This document shows positions 8,024 through 19,300 of a DNA stretch of 64,000 nt, one piece after another (the first letter of the stretch is position 1; each line of letters opens with the position of its first letter). The DNA is from CAZECR01 sp964510495 (GTDB lineage: Bacteria > Patescibacteriota > Patescibacteriia > Magasanikbacterales > GWA2-37-8). Under the pieces are notes generated by a model. That model saw only the letters and a program-made list of their open reading frames with translations, did not search any database and was not told where the DNA came from. The position numbers and the translations under genes are program-made. The DNA is taken from positions 1 to 64,000 of the forward strand of contig CAZECR010000003.1 in the NCBI GenBank assembly GCA_964510495.1. Direction: 5' to 3'.

Positions 8024-8266
8024 GTGGCTGAAATCAAACGAAAGAAAACCGAGTCCTTTGAGGCCTTCATGCGTCGCGTTAAAAAACGCTGGCAGCAGTC
8101 CGGTAAAATTTTACAGGTCAAGAAGATTCAATTTTACGACGGCGGAAAAAGTAAAAACATGCGTCGCAAGAGTGCTCTGCACAAACTCGGCGTAGCCGGT
8201 AAGATCGAATATCTCAAAAAAATTGGACGTCTTCCAGAAGAACTTGGAAGAAATTTCAAACGGTAA
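8024..8266 (+). CDS. rpsU: 30S ribosomal protein bS21
   Basis: The 80-residue basic protein matches bS21: a start like AEIKRKKTESFEAFMRRVKK, then the basic linker and second helix with FYDGGKSKNMRRKSA. bS21 sits on the 30S platform next to the anti-SD end of 16S rRNA and affects initiation. The C-terminal ~20 residues (about 60-80) extend past the usual ~60-70-residue form. The GTG start is fixed by a near-perfect Shine-Dalgarno, which is striking because its neighbours have none. In Bacteroidota a strong SD on rpsU is the basis of bS21 autoregulation; the same logic is inferred here. It has its own promoter and is followed 36 bases later by a large surface-protein gene. Confidence 0.9.
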   Translation: MAEIKRKKTESFEAFMRRVKKRWQQSGKILQVKKIQFYDGGKSKNMRRKSALHKLGVAGKIEYLKKIGRLPEELGRNFKR

Positions 8267-8301
8267 ATTTTATTTAGGGGGATACCTTTTTCCATTGTCC
8301 C

Positions 8302-10323
8302 ATGCTTCAATGGATCAAACAAAATAACATGACGCTTCGAAAAACTGCCACGGTCTTGGGGGTACTGTTAGTGGCAGTTTTTTCGTTTTTAAAACTAGCT
8401 CCTGCCCTGGCTCAAACTACTGTTGCACCAGAAGCACCAGTTGATACTGGTATCGAAGTTGTGCAGCAGCCGTCAGGCCTGGCAGCAACCGATATTCGTC
8501 AGATTATCGCTACCATTATTCGAGTAGCGCTTGGGCTTTTGGGTATTATTTTACTTGGTCTCGTTTTGTATGGCGGTTATTTATACATGACTGCGGGCGG
8601 CAACGAAGAACAAGTAAGCCAAGCAAAAACTATTTTACGCAACGCTGTTATCGGTCTTATTATTATTCTTAGTGCGTACGCTATTGTTACCTTTGTCTTG
8701 CGCGCACTCGGCCTTGGACAAGGAGCAGGTGGGGGAGACCTGGGCGGTATTAACGGCACAGGTACCCAAAATTTTAATGGCAGTGGGGCACTCGGTGGTA
8801 TTATTAAAGATCATTATCCAACTCGTGACCAGGTGGGAGTAGCCAGAAATTCCAAAATTATTATTACATTCCGTAAGGCTATTAAAGTTGATAGTTTTGT
8901 TAAAAATACCAATCAAAGTAAAGATGCCAGTGGAAATGAAATTTTTGGTGACTGTATTAATATTGGGGTTAACATGAACTGGAAAACCGATTGTGACGCG
9001 CTTACCCTAGACGCAGATCACATTGCTATTACTCGGGCAGACACTGGGGCGGCTATTACTGGCGCAGCAGTCTTGGCTACCTACCAAGACGGTAAGGCGT
9101 ATACCATTGTTATTAGGCCGTATGACTACTTGGGCTCAGGCACAGACAAAATTGCCTATAAAGTTCATATGGGTTCGGCAATTCAACTCGACGATGCTGC
9201 CAACAACAATCCTTCAGCCTTTCAGGTGAGTAGCCTCGGGAAAAATTATTACGAATGGCAGTTTACCTGTAGCACCGAGCTCGACACTACGCCGCCAATT
9301 GTAAACAGTGTTTTCCCGTCAGATGGTGCAACGGAATCAAAAAATACGGTTATTCAAATTGATTTTAATAAAGCAATGGACCCGACAGGTATCCAGGGAA
9401 CATTCCGTGATGGCTCCAATAGCTATGTTCTTGATGGTAATACTATTTTTCTAAAGAATAACAAAAGTACTATTCCACTTGGAACATTTAACCTGACTAA
9501 CGGGTATCGCACGCTTGAATTTACTTCAACTAAAGAATGTGGTCGCAATGCTTGCGGTCAGCCTATTTATTGTCTGCCGGTCTGTGATACGGCAAATGAT
9601 CCTACCTGCAAACAAGATGATTATTCACTCTTAGTTAAAGCTGGCCGCACGTTTAGCGCTTCGTCATTTGAATCAATTCCTTTTTCTGGAGCTATGGATG
9701 TTTCGGGTAATGCCCTCGACGCTAACAAAAATAGTAAAGTAGATGTTGCCCCGACGACAGGTGATATTTTCACCGTTCAGAATAAGCCTGATAACTATTC
9801 ATGGGGTTTTACTGTTAAGGACGAAATTGATAATACTGCGCCGTATCTCATGCAGGTTACTCCTGGACTTGATGCTGAATTTGTTGCTCCAAAAGATGAT
9901 GTTACTATGCTATTTAGCAAGCGAATGCGTGTAGAGCCAATGTATGGTATTGATTTACAGCAATCACTTGCGAATGCCGAGCCGCTCTGTCGCACGCCAC
10001 GCCTGAATTTCAACGCAAATAATACAACGCTCACCACGCTAACCCACTGTCCTTTTCCAACTAAAGATGGGGCGAATTTTTATCCTGTACTTACTTCTGC
10101 GATCGAAGACGTGCACTATAACTGTTTTTTCCCAGGCAAAGGACCGGGAGGAACAACCGAAGTTAACAAGCGTCTTAAGGAATCCTCGCTGTGTAGTAGC
10201 GATGGTAAGAACTGCTGTCCGGTAGAAGCAGTTGGGGCAGGTGCGTTTTGCTGTAATGGGGTTGTTGTTCCAAATGTTGCGAATCAGGCTCAATGTTTGC
10301 AATATTTAAAATCGACTCCGTAG
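8302..10323 (+). CDS. Secreted surface protein: T4SS-pilin-like module plus Ig-like domains
   Basis: The 673-residue protein begins with a signal peptide (about residues 12-38, ending PALAQ). Two hydrophobic helices at about 65-95 and 110-135 follow, with LYMTAGGNEEQVSQAK between them, the pattern of the TrbC/VirB2-like T4SS-pilin family common in CPR bacteria. After a Gly-rich linker come three Big_5/SbsA-type Ig-like units starting near residues 172, 328 and 510, each with a P-x-(D/N)-x-hydrophobic-x-F-(S/N/R)-K pattern. The C-terminus is Cys-rich. It is probably membrane-anchored with the Ig part outside. The ATG at 8302 has no close SD; an ATG at 8329 is an alternative. It shares its plan with the giant gene that follows 26 bases later. 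Confidence 0.8.
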   Translation: MLQWIKQNNMTLRKTATVLGVLLVAVFSFLKLAPALAQTTVAPEAPVDTGIEVVQQPSGLAATDIRQIIATIIRVALGLLGIILLGLVLYGGYLYMTAGGNEEQVSQAKTILRNAVIGLIIILSAYAIVTFVLRALGLGQGAGGGDLGGINGTGTQNFNGSGALGGIIKDHYPTRDQVGVARNSKIIITFRKAIKVDSFVKNTNQSKDASGNEIFGDCINIGVNMNWKTDCDALTLDADHIAITRADTGAAITGAAVLATYQDGKAYTIVIRPYDYLGSGTDKIAYKVHMGSAIQLDDAANNNPSAFQVSSLGKNYYEWQFTCSTELDTTPPIVNSVFPSDGATESKNTVIQIDFNKAMDPTGIQGTFRDGSNSYVLDGNTIFLKNNKSTIPLGTFNLTNGYRTLEFTSTKECGRNACGQPIYCLPVCDTANDPTCKQDDYSLLVKAGRTFSASSFESIPFSGAMDVSGNALDANKNSKVDVAPTTGDIFTVQNKPDNYSWGFTVKDEIDNTAPYLMQVTPGLDAEFVAPKDDVTMLFSKRMRVEPMYGIDLQQSLANAEPLCRTPRLNFNANNTTLTTLTHCPFPTKDGANFYPVLTSAIEDVHYNCFFPGKGPGGTTEVNKRLKESSLCSSDGKNCCPVEAVGAGAFCCNGVVVPNVANQAQCLQYLKSTP

Positions 10324-10349
10324 TTCTATTTATTTAAAATCAAAGTTTT

Positions 10350-13300
10350 GTGCAAAGGCTGGCGCTCAAAAAAATACTATTTACGGTCTGTTTTACTCTG
10401 GTGGTTACTCTCGGCTCCCTAACGGCGCTGTGGGTTGTGCATGCTGCAACGCCTGCACTTGATGTTGGTCTTAATGGCGATGTAGCGGCTACAACGGGTC
10501 TTGCAACTACGGATGTGCGATTGGTAGTGGCTCGAATAATTCGTACCGTTCTTGGACTTCTCGGTATTATTGCCCTGGTGATCGTTCTGTACGGTGGTTT
10601 TTCCTATATGACTGCCGGTGGAGATGATGAAAAAGTCGGTAGTGCCAAAAAAATCTTAGTAAATGGTGGTATTGGTCTTCTCATCATCCTTTCTTCGTAC
10701 GCAATTACCAGTTTTGTTATTAGTCGTTTGGTCTCCGCGACTACTGGAGTAGACAATGGTCAAAACTGTACCGGACCAAATTGCACCGATGGGTCAGGAG
10801 GTTCGGGAACAGGTTTTAACGCCTCCGGAAATGCTTTTTATGTTTCGAGTCTTCCATCTAATGGAAATCTTTGTATTCGCAATGTTCATCCGTCAGTAGT
10901 ATTTAGTAAAGAAGTTGATATAGCAACTCTGTCAGGAAATGTTGTGGTTTCCGCAGTGGGCGGCTCGGCTGTTTCAGGAAAATGGGAGTACGGAACAAAA
11001 AAGGCTGTGGTGTTTTTTGTTCCAGTGGGTGACTGCGCTCCAAGTACGGGTCAGGATTGTCTCCTACCAAAGACATCGTACACTATTACTTTCCAGAATC
11101 CTTCAGCAATCAAGAGTGCAGACGGTACACAAAGTCTTAACTGCAGTATTAAAGGTGGCTGTGGACCAGTAACATTTACAACAGGTGAAGGCGTAGATCG
11201 CTTGCCTCCTCAAATTACTATTACCGAGCCTTTGGCGAATGCTAGTTTTCAGGCCGGAGTAGCTATACCAGTGACTGTTTCGTATACAGACGACAACGGT
11301 ATTCAAAATGTTTCGGTGTATCAGGGTGCAGCTGTGGTTGGTAGTAAATCCGTTAATGGTTGTCAAAAAACTGGCTCAGTCGAACTCAGCTGGGTTACCG
11401 GTGGTTTAGACGCTGGCGCTTATACCTTGCAAGCCCTCGGTACAGATTGGAGCGGGGGACAAGACACTAAAAATATTGCAGTAAATCTTAAACCAAATCA
11501 CTGTTTTAATAATCAATTAGAGGCAGACCTTGGTGAAAAACAAGTCGGACCTACTGCTTGCGGTGGAGAATGCGGAAGCTGTGCAGGCGAAAGTTGTACG
11601 GCAAATGCCGACTGTGGCAGTGGTTTTTGCCAAGTCCCAGCGGGTGGTGGAGCAGGTGTCTGTATTCAGCGCACTACCGTTAACGGTCTTTCACCCAACT
11701 CAGGCGCGCCTGGTACTTTTGTTACTGTTTCAGGAAAGTATTTTGGTTCAACTGGACGTATTTATTTTGCAGCTGTTGCCAATCCAAACATTACTAAGGA
11801 AACTGATTGGGTGGAGGCTAAGGCGGTTAGTTGTGGAGCTGGTTTTAACAGTTGGTCTTCATCGCAAATCATAGTTGAAGTTCCAGCCAATGCTGTGCCA
11901 GGGCCTGTTGCTGTATTTTCGGGCGCAGCTACGCTTAAAGCAGCTGCTACGGCCAATACTTCTTTATTTGATACAACACGCGATGCCTGGGGTCCATTGG
12001 TTGGAGATTTTACTGTAAATGACGAAGTGCATCCGAGTATTTGTGCGCTTAATCCCGCTGTTGGCAAAAGTGGTTCAGCGATAGCATTAATTGGTAAAAA
12101 TTTTGGCCTACTTTCTACAACTGCCAATCAAGTTACCTTTGGTACCGCGGTAGCAGTTACTCGTCCAAACGATTGGGTTGATGCTCTCATTAAAACAACA
12201 GTCCCTAATCTTGAACAAGGCACTGTAACTGTTAGAGTTACTAGCAATGGCCGCCAGAGTAATGCTGTAACTTTTTCTGTTCAAGAAGGGGCAAGTGAAA
12301 CTGCGCCATTTATTAATACTATTAGCACCACTTCGGGAGCACGAGGCGAATATATTACCATCTCCGGTCGCAATTTTGGTAGTAAATTGGGAGCAGTCTG
12401 GTTTAAAGCAGCGCCAACCAGCGAAGCAATCCTGGGTAGTTTTGATTTTCCGGATAGCTGCCAGGCAGCAGTGTGGCGGGACGATCAGATTATTGTTAAA
12501 TTCCCACTCGATAAAGGGTCGGTTGGCACTAGTTATTTACTCCAGATTAAAACAGCCGATGACGCAGTCAGCGCGATTGATTCTAATACAACCTTTGCAC
12601 TTATTGCCGGCACTCCTAACCCGGGTATTTGTAAAATTTCTCCTCTATCTGGAACTGTCCCTTTTGCCGCGGGTCAAGTACTAACCTTGAGCGGTGAATA
12701 TTTTGGTACACAGCCAGGTATTTATTTCTGGAAGGCTAGTGCGAATACAGCCGATATGAGCAGCCGTGCCCTCACAGCCGCCACTGATATCACGTCTAGA
12801 AGCAATAGTACAATTAGCCTTCGTCCACCGGCTGGCGCTCAAACTGGACCGGTCGTGGTAGTTCGCGGTGAAGATAGTAAAGTAAGCAATCCAATAAATT
12901 TTACGGTTGGTAGTTGTGTTCAAAATAACAATACTTGTCCAGTTTCTGGGTACACCTGCTGTAGTAGCGGAGCTGATGCAGGTTCCTGCAAACCCGCTGG
13001 TGAGCTTTGTTCGCAGGGGGTGCGCTCTGCGGGGTATGTCTGGCGCTTTAGTTCTGCTGCGATTCCAGTTGTGCCGCATGTTGTTGAGCGCTGTGATGCC
13101 GGTACCGATCAAGGAAGAAATTTACCTTCACCATCCCCAAGTATTCAATGGGATCAAAGTGCTAATGGCGACAGTCACAATGTGTGCCGTACCGCTTTGG
13201 CCACAGTTGAATTGACTGCTTTGATTGATCAAAAAACAGTAACCAAAGACACGGTCATTGTTAATAAATGTTCCGGGGTCGATGAAAAGAATAATTGTCT

Positions 13301-16300
13301 TAATCCAGTTCGTGTTGATCTTACGACCGATAGCTATGGAGTAAAAACTGCTATGACGGATAGCGGGGGATCTCCGCATGCGTTTTTGCAAGTTGGTCCT
13401 GCAACTCGCTCGTGGGAAGATAATACCTGGTATCAAGTTGCCCTGACTTCTGGTATCCGCTCGGCAGGCAGTGCTAGTAGCACAGCTTTGGCGCTCGCTG
13501 CTGATCGACCGTGTCAAATTGCCGGATCGGCCTATTGTTATGTTTTTAAAACTGATACAAAAAATTGTGCTCTCAAAGCAGTGGTTGTAACACCCTATAG
13601 TTATTGGACTAAGGTACTGGAGTCTCCAATTAAATTGCGTACAAGTGCCGGTAGTGCTACTGAATTGTATTATCGTGGAAATGGGCTTAGTAATCAGCGT
13701 TGTATCATGATGGACGTGAGCGGGTTTAACTGGCAGTGGAACAGCGAGAATACTGGGTATGCTGCGATGTATGGGTCGGTTAACGCACCAGTTTCTCAGG
13801 TTTCTGCACTTGCCAACACCGTAGCAATCGGTCTCACTAACCCTGATGAAGCCATAAATATTGTGGCTGTAGCAAGTACCGGTACTGCTTCGTACGCCGG
13901 AAAAAGTCCGCTTACAATTGACCTGAGTGACCCAGGTGTGGTTGATTATTGGCCGAGATGTCTTGAAGCCTGTACCAACGCTGAAGTTGCGGTGCGTTTT
14001 AACACCACAATGTCGCTGCGTAATCTTCCTGGAACGATTCAAGGCGGTAGTGTGCAACTTTTGAAATGTACTGATGAAAATTGTTTAAGCACGCAGTCAG
14101 TTGTAAATCTTAACGACATAACGCTTGATCCAACAAGTAATTATTCAGTACTTAAAATTGCCAATTCATTGACGGGTTCTCAATTACTTGAACCTAATAC
14201 GCTTTATAAAGTTGTTGTCTCAACCGCCTCAACAGACCCGGCTGCGGCAACTAACCAGCTTTGGTCGGCCGCCAAACTCAATGATCCTCAGACTTCGAGC
14301 AAGCCTTTTAATCAAGAGTTTACCTGGCGTTTTAGAACTAAAAATGGACAATGCCAAGTTGATAAAGCGGTAGTAAATCCTCCAGAATTTTTTGGAAAAT
14401 CAATTGCGGAAAAGACTGTCTATACTGTTCAGCCCTACGCTGCTCCAGATAGCTGCAGTACCCAAGGTCAAAAACTTAATCCTTGGTCCGTAAGTTGGAA
14501 TTGGAGTTCAGCTGATTCCAAGGTGGCATCCGTTACCTCATTTAGTACTAAGGGAAATAACCCGTCATGTACTCCGAGTTGTATTCGCAAAGGTAGTGAT
14601 GTTCCGGCGACTCAGGCTAATGTAGTACCTGTATGTGGTAATGGTAAAGTAGAAGCAGGTGAAGATTGTGATGGGCCAGATAGTGCTAAAGGTTGCGCGC
14701 TCAATTGTTTGTTTGCAGGCAACACTGCTGCAACTTGCGGTAACGGTATTGTTGAACCAAATTTAGGCGAAGCCTGCGATCCAAAAGATCCTAAAACTGC
14801 TACCGGCTGTAGTCTTAGTTGCCGCCATCTTGGTTCTTCGGTAACCACTGATGCTTCTAATACAAATGCTTCAATTTGTGGCAATAGTAGTATTGGAAGT
14901 GGAGAAGACTGCGACACTGGTATTACAAAGAGTGTAGCTAATCCATTGTCACAGCTTAACTGTTCTCAAAAATGTTTGCATACTGGATCGCGTTTGTCTA
15001 AGCAGTGGTGTATTGCTAACGCCCTTACTCGAGGTGGTTTTTCAGGCACGGAGTTTGATGCGGCTTGTGGGCTCAGCTTCAGTCAGTGTGGCGATCGTGT
15101 TTTAACTCCTGATGAGGATTCTGGCTGTGATGATCCAAATACTGGTTGGAATAGCGGTGCGTGTACCCAGTATTGTCTGAAGAAAACTTCAACAGAATGT
15201 GTGCCAGGAACAGAAGGTTGTGATGCTAATGGTCGTCATACCGGTTCGTCCCTCCTCTACAGTACTCCATCATCATGTGGAGATGGCACCGCAGGTACTG
15301 GTGAAGACGCTGTTTGTGAAACTGGCTTAGTAATTAATCATAGCGGACTTATTGACCCGTGGACCCTGGCTACAGGAGTTGGTTTGGGCACTCCAAAAGG
15401 AGTTCCAGCCGCTCAAACCACTTTTGTAAAAGCTGTTACTAATCAGAATAATCGTTCGGTAAGCGGAAGCGGTGTATTTAGTGTTGCCTGTGGGTACCAA
15501 ACTGATCTCGATTGTAAACGAACTTTTGGTAGTGATTACTCTGTTGGAGAAAATACCTGTTGTTACAGAAAGCCTGGCCTCATAAGCACCTATCCTGCCA
15601 ATAACGCAGCTACAGTTTGTCCTAATACATATCTCGAAGCTGTTTTTGATAGTAAAATTGATGAAAATACTCTCACCGGAAACGTGCTTATTGCTCGTGG
15701 TGGCAACACTACTTGTGCCGCAGGCCAACAAGATGTTACGAATTTGATTGCGCGCACCGAGAGCTACATCGCTCTACCTTGGTATAAAAAAGTACTGGCT
15801 CAGGCAGTCGCAGCATTTAAAAATGTCTTCCTAGGCTCTGATGTTGCTGCCCTAGTCACTCCTGTTACTAATTGGTGCGTAGGTCAAGATATTGGGGTGG
15901 CACGTGTGGCGCCAGTTGTTGGAGCCCCTACATCAACGTCACGAATCAGCATTCAAATTAACACTCCGCTGGCCTTTACAACAGATTATGCCGTTATTCT
16001 TAAAGAAGGAGTGAAGGACACTAACGGTGTTAGTATTGGTAAACTTGCTACTAAAAATATTAGCTGGCACTTTTCGACGAGCGATAAAATTTGCGAAGTT
16101 AACAAAGTCACCGTCAATCCTCCGGAATGGTCATTCTCCGTTGCCAATGCTACAACGACCCTTGAGGCTGCTGCCTTTACCTCAAACGGCTCGAAAGTAC
16201 AGCCAATTCCTGGATTCTATGACTGGCAGTATCGCTGGGGACCAATAGACAATCCTTATGTTTCTTTGCAAACAACTAATACCACCCTTAATGTAATTAC

Positions 16301-19300
16301 TGCTCAAAATCGCAACGGTGAGATTGATCTTCGAGCTGAAGCAAATATTACTACTAATAAGTACACCAGTGCTACTGGTCCGGTTGCTACCGGTAGTTCG
16401 CACGAAATTGTCTTCCTTTGTGAGAATCCATGGCCACCAAAAAGTATTTATATTGATAACCAAGGGCCGTTTACTATATTCCCGTATCAGGATAAAGCAG
16501 GGAATAACGATGGTTTTGATCTTAGCGGCAATGTCTTTAACAATTCAACCATTCCGGCTTCGATGGCCGTAATGGACGGGTACTTTAATTTTGGCACGTA
16601 TTATTGTGCAGATAATGGTGCCACTGGAACAGCTGATGATTTGCCGTACTTGCGACCCACAGTTCAAACGAGCGGAACAGCCATCTCAGCAACCGGCGCG
16701 CTCAAGAAGTTCTTCTTCACCAATGATAAAAATGCTGACGCTATCGGTATTCAAGTTTTTGCCAACCCTAAACACTTGAGTCCGACCGACTGGTATTCGC
16801 TCAGTAAAGCAAATGGTGGACAAGGCTTTATTGGCAGTACGCAGAGTGTAAAAGTTGATGGTTATAACGCAATTACGGATGGTAACAACATCTATGTTGA
16901 TGCGCTCAATTATTCAGCGGTCACCAAAAATATTTACAGCACTATTTATCTCTTTAGTATTAATGCGAATGCGGACGCTTCAACTCGTAAAGTATTTGAG
17001 CAGCTTTTGACCAACCTTAATTTTAACTCCAATATTTCTAATTACGGCTATTGCGGAACTAGTGTTGATAATCCTGGTTTCCAAACGCAGTGTCAGAGCG
17101 ATATAGATTGTAATCAAGGGCAAGTTTGTTCCAACAGCATTGATAAATTAAAGCGTAATTACGATCGCTTGCATGGGCTTAATGCTTTTCAGGTAGCGCT
17201 CGCCAGTTATGCGGCGCAGCATGATAAAAAATATCCAAGCATGCAAGAGGGAAGTTATTTGACTGGCCAAACCGTTAGCACCTGGCCTTCGTGGGCAACA
17301 CTTGGAAATACGCTAGGACAGAGTGCCCCAGTTGACCCTATTAACCGTTTGACTGCCGCTGGAACATGTTCAGTAAGCACTAATAAATTCTGTACGGTGA
17401 ATGCTGACTGCGGTGGAACAGAAACCTGTGTACTCCATGATCCGATTACGGCTTGGAGCGCTACTGATCGCCGATTTAGTTTTGCTTGTCCACCCGCTTC
17501 GTATGCGTATCGCTACGCTGCCGCATCTGCCGGAGCAAACTACACGGTACGAGCAAGGTTTGAAAATACCGGCCTTAGCATTACCAATCAGGCTGCGTTT
17601 ATGGCTGATTTTATTGATCCAACCAAATTTATTACCGATAGTAGCAATGGTATTTGTAATCAAGATCAGGAAATTGCCAGTCTTAATACCGGTGTGTGTG
17701 GGGACGGTGTTGTTAATACGGTTCGTGGTGAGCAATGTGATCCAGTTGGTCAGACACGCTATGGAGCTTGCAATGCAGATCAGAATGGTAAAATCAAAGT
17801 TGATGTATGTGATAGTTCGTGCCGCTGGAAGGCAGCCGATACTGCTTTTGTGGATTGTTCCTTCCTCAGTAAATGTGGTAATGGTGCGGTCGAAGTAGGG
17901 GAGAAATGTGACGACGGAAAGCTCAATGGGCGCTACAATCATTGTACGACTAAATGTACGCTCCCGACTAAGGACGACGTTGGTTTTTGCGGCGATGGTG
18001 TCGTAGAAGCTAAATATGAAGTATGTGATATTCGAGCCATGATGGACGATAAGCCAGGACTTTGTGTTGGCGGAGTGCGAACCGGACAGCCATGTTCAGT
18101 GTCCGTGGACTGTAATGCCGTAAATGGAGTGCAATCCTCGTATGGTGGCGTTTGCAAGTTGATTACCGAAGCCAAGATTAAATATGCCCAAACAAAGAGC
18201 GCTTCATGTAATTGGGATTGTCAGTCAACCGGCCCTTATTGTGGTGATGGAATAGTTCAAAGTGATTGGGGTGAAGACTGCGATGGCGCTACGAGTGCTT
18301 GTACTGTTGGAGATCAGGGTGGCAAACGTTCCTGTAGTACTTCATGCAAGTGGACTGATCCGAGTGCTGTTGCCTGGTGGAGATTTGATGAAGCCTCATT
18401 GAAAGATGATAAAATGACGTTCTCTGACGCGTCTGGAATTAACAAAGGTGTTTGCGACGGAGCTAAGAATGAATGCCCTGTATTTACAAATAGTGGAAAG
18501 TATAATGGTGCCTTTATATTTAGTGGTGGTAACTTTGTTACTGTTCCGCACTATACATCCTTTGATGTTGCCAATGTTACCTTAGAAGCTTGGATTAAAT
18601 TAATTCCCGGCACTGCAGAAGGCTGGAAAAACATTTTGCTTAAACAAAATGGTTTAAATGCGATGGAAGCAGAGAAGGATTATAATTTCTCTTATTATAA
18701 TACCGATAAAATTCTCAAGCTTGGTTTTTCTTCGCCCGGACGTTTTGGTAAGGCAGAAGGTGTGCTCCCAACAGGTCTTTCGGCGGGGGAATGGCACCAT
18801 GTTGCTGTAACGGTCGCCAATAGTAGTGTTCATGCTATTAAGTTTTATGTCGACGGTAAGCCGCTAGCCGACGGTAACATCAGTATGAGTGATGCGGGTG
18901 TTATTGGTTTGTCTGCAGATCGAAATTATCCTGTGTATCTTGGTGGAAATGGTGGTGTTGATGAGCTCAAAGTCTACGATCGTGTTCTGACGAGTAGCGA
19001 GGTGGCTGCTGAAGCGCAGAGCCCTTGGTTCTGTGCGCTTGGCGGAGCAGCGCTCGCGGTTGGTGACGGACCGCGTTGTGGGGATGCTAAAGTAGATACT
19101 GGTGAAGCCTGTGATAAAGGTGCTGCTAACGGACAAAGCTGTAACCCAAGTTACGGTAAAACCTGTGCATACTGCTCTAATGATTGTAAGAATATTATTG
19201 ATGTTCAAGCCAAGACCTACTGCGGGGACGGTGTGGTACAAGGAACACCTTTTGGCAACGAAATCTGTGACATGGATGCAGTTAGTAAATCGGTGTATGT

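Noticed and set aside
13128..14057. A 309-residue minus-strand frame inside the giant surface gene
   Set aside because: It lies wholly antisense to the giant frame, has a Thr/Ile/Ser/His-rich shadow composition, and shows no recognisable domain or start signal.
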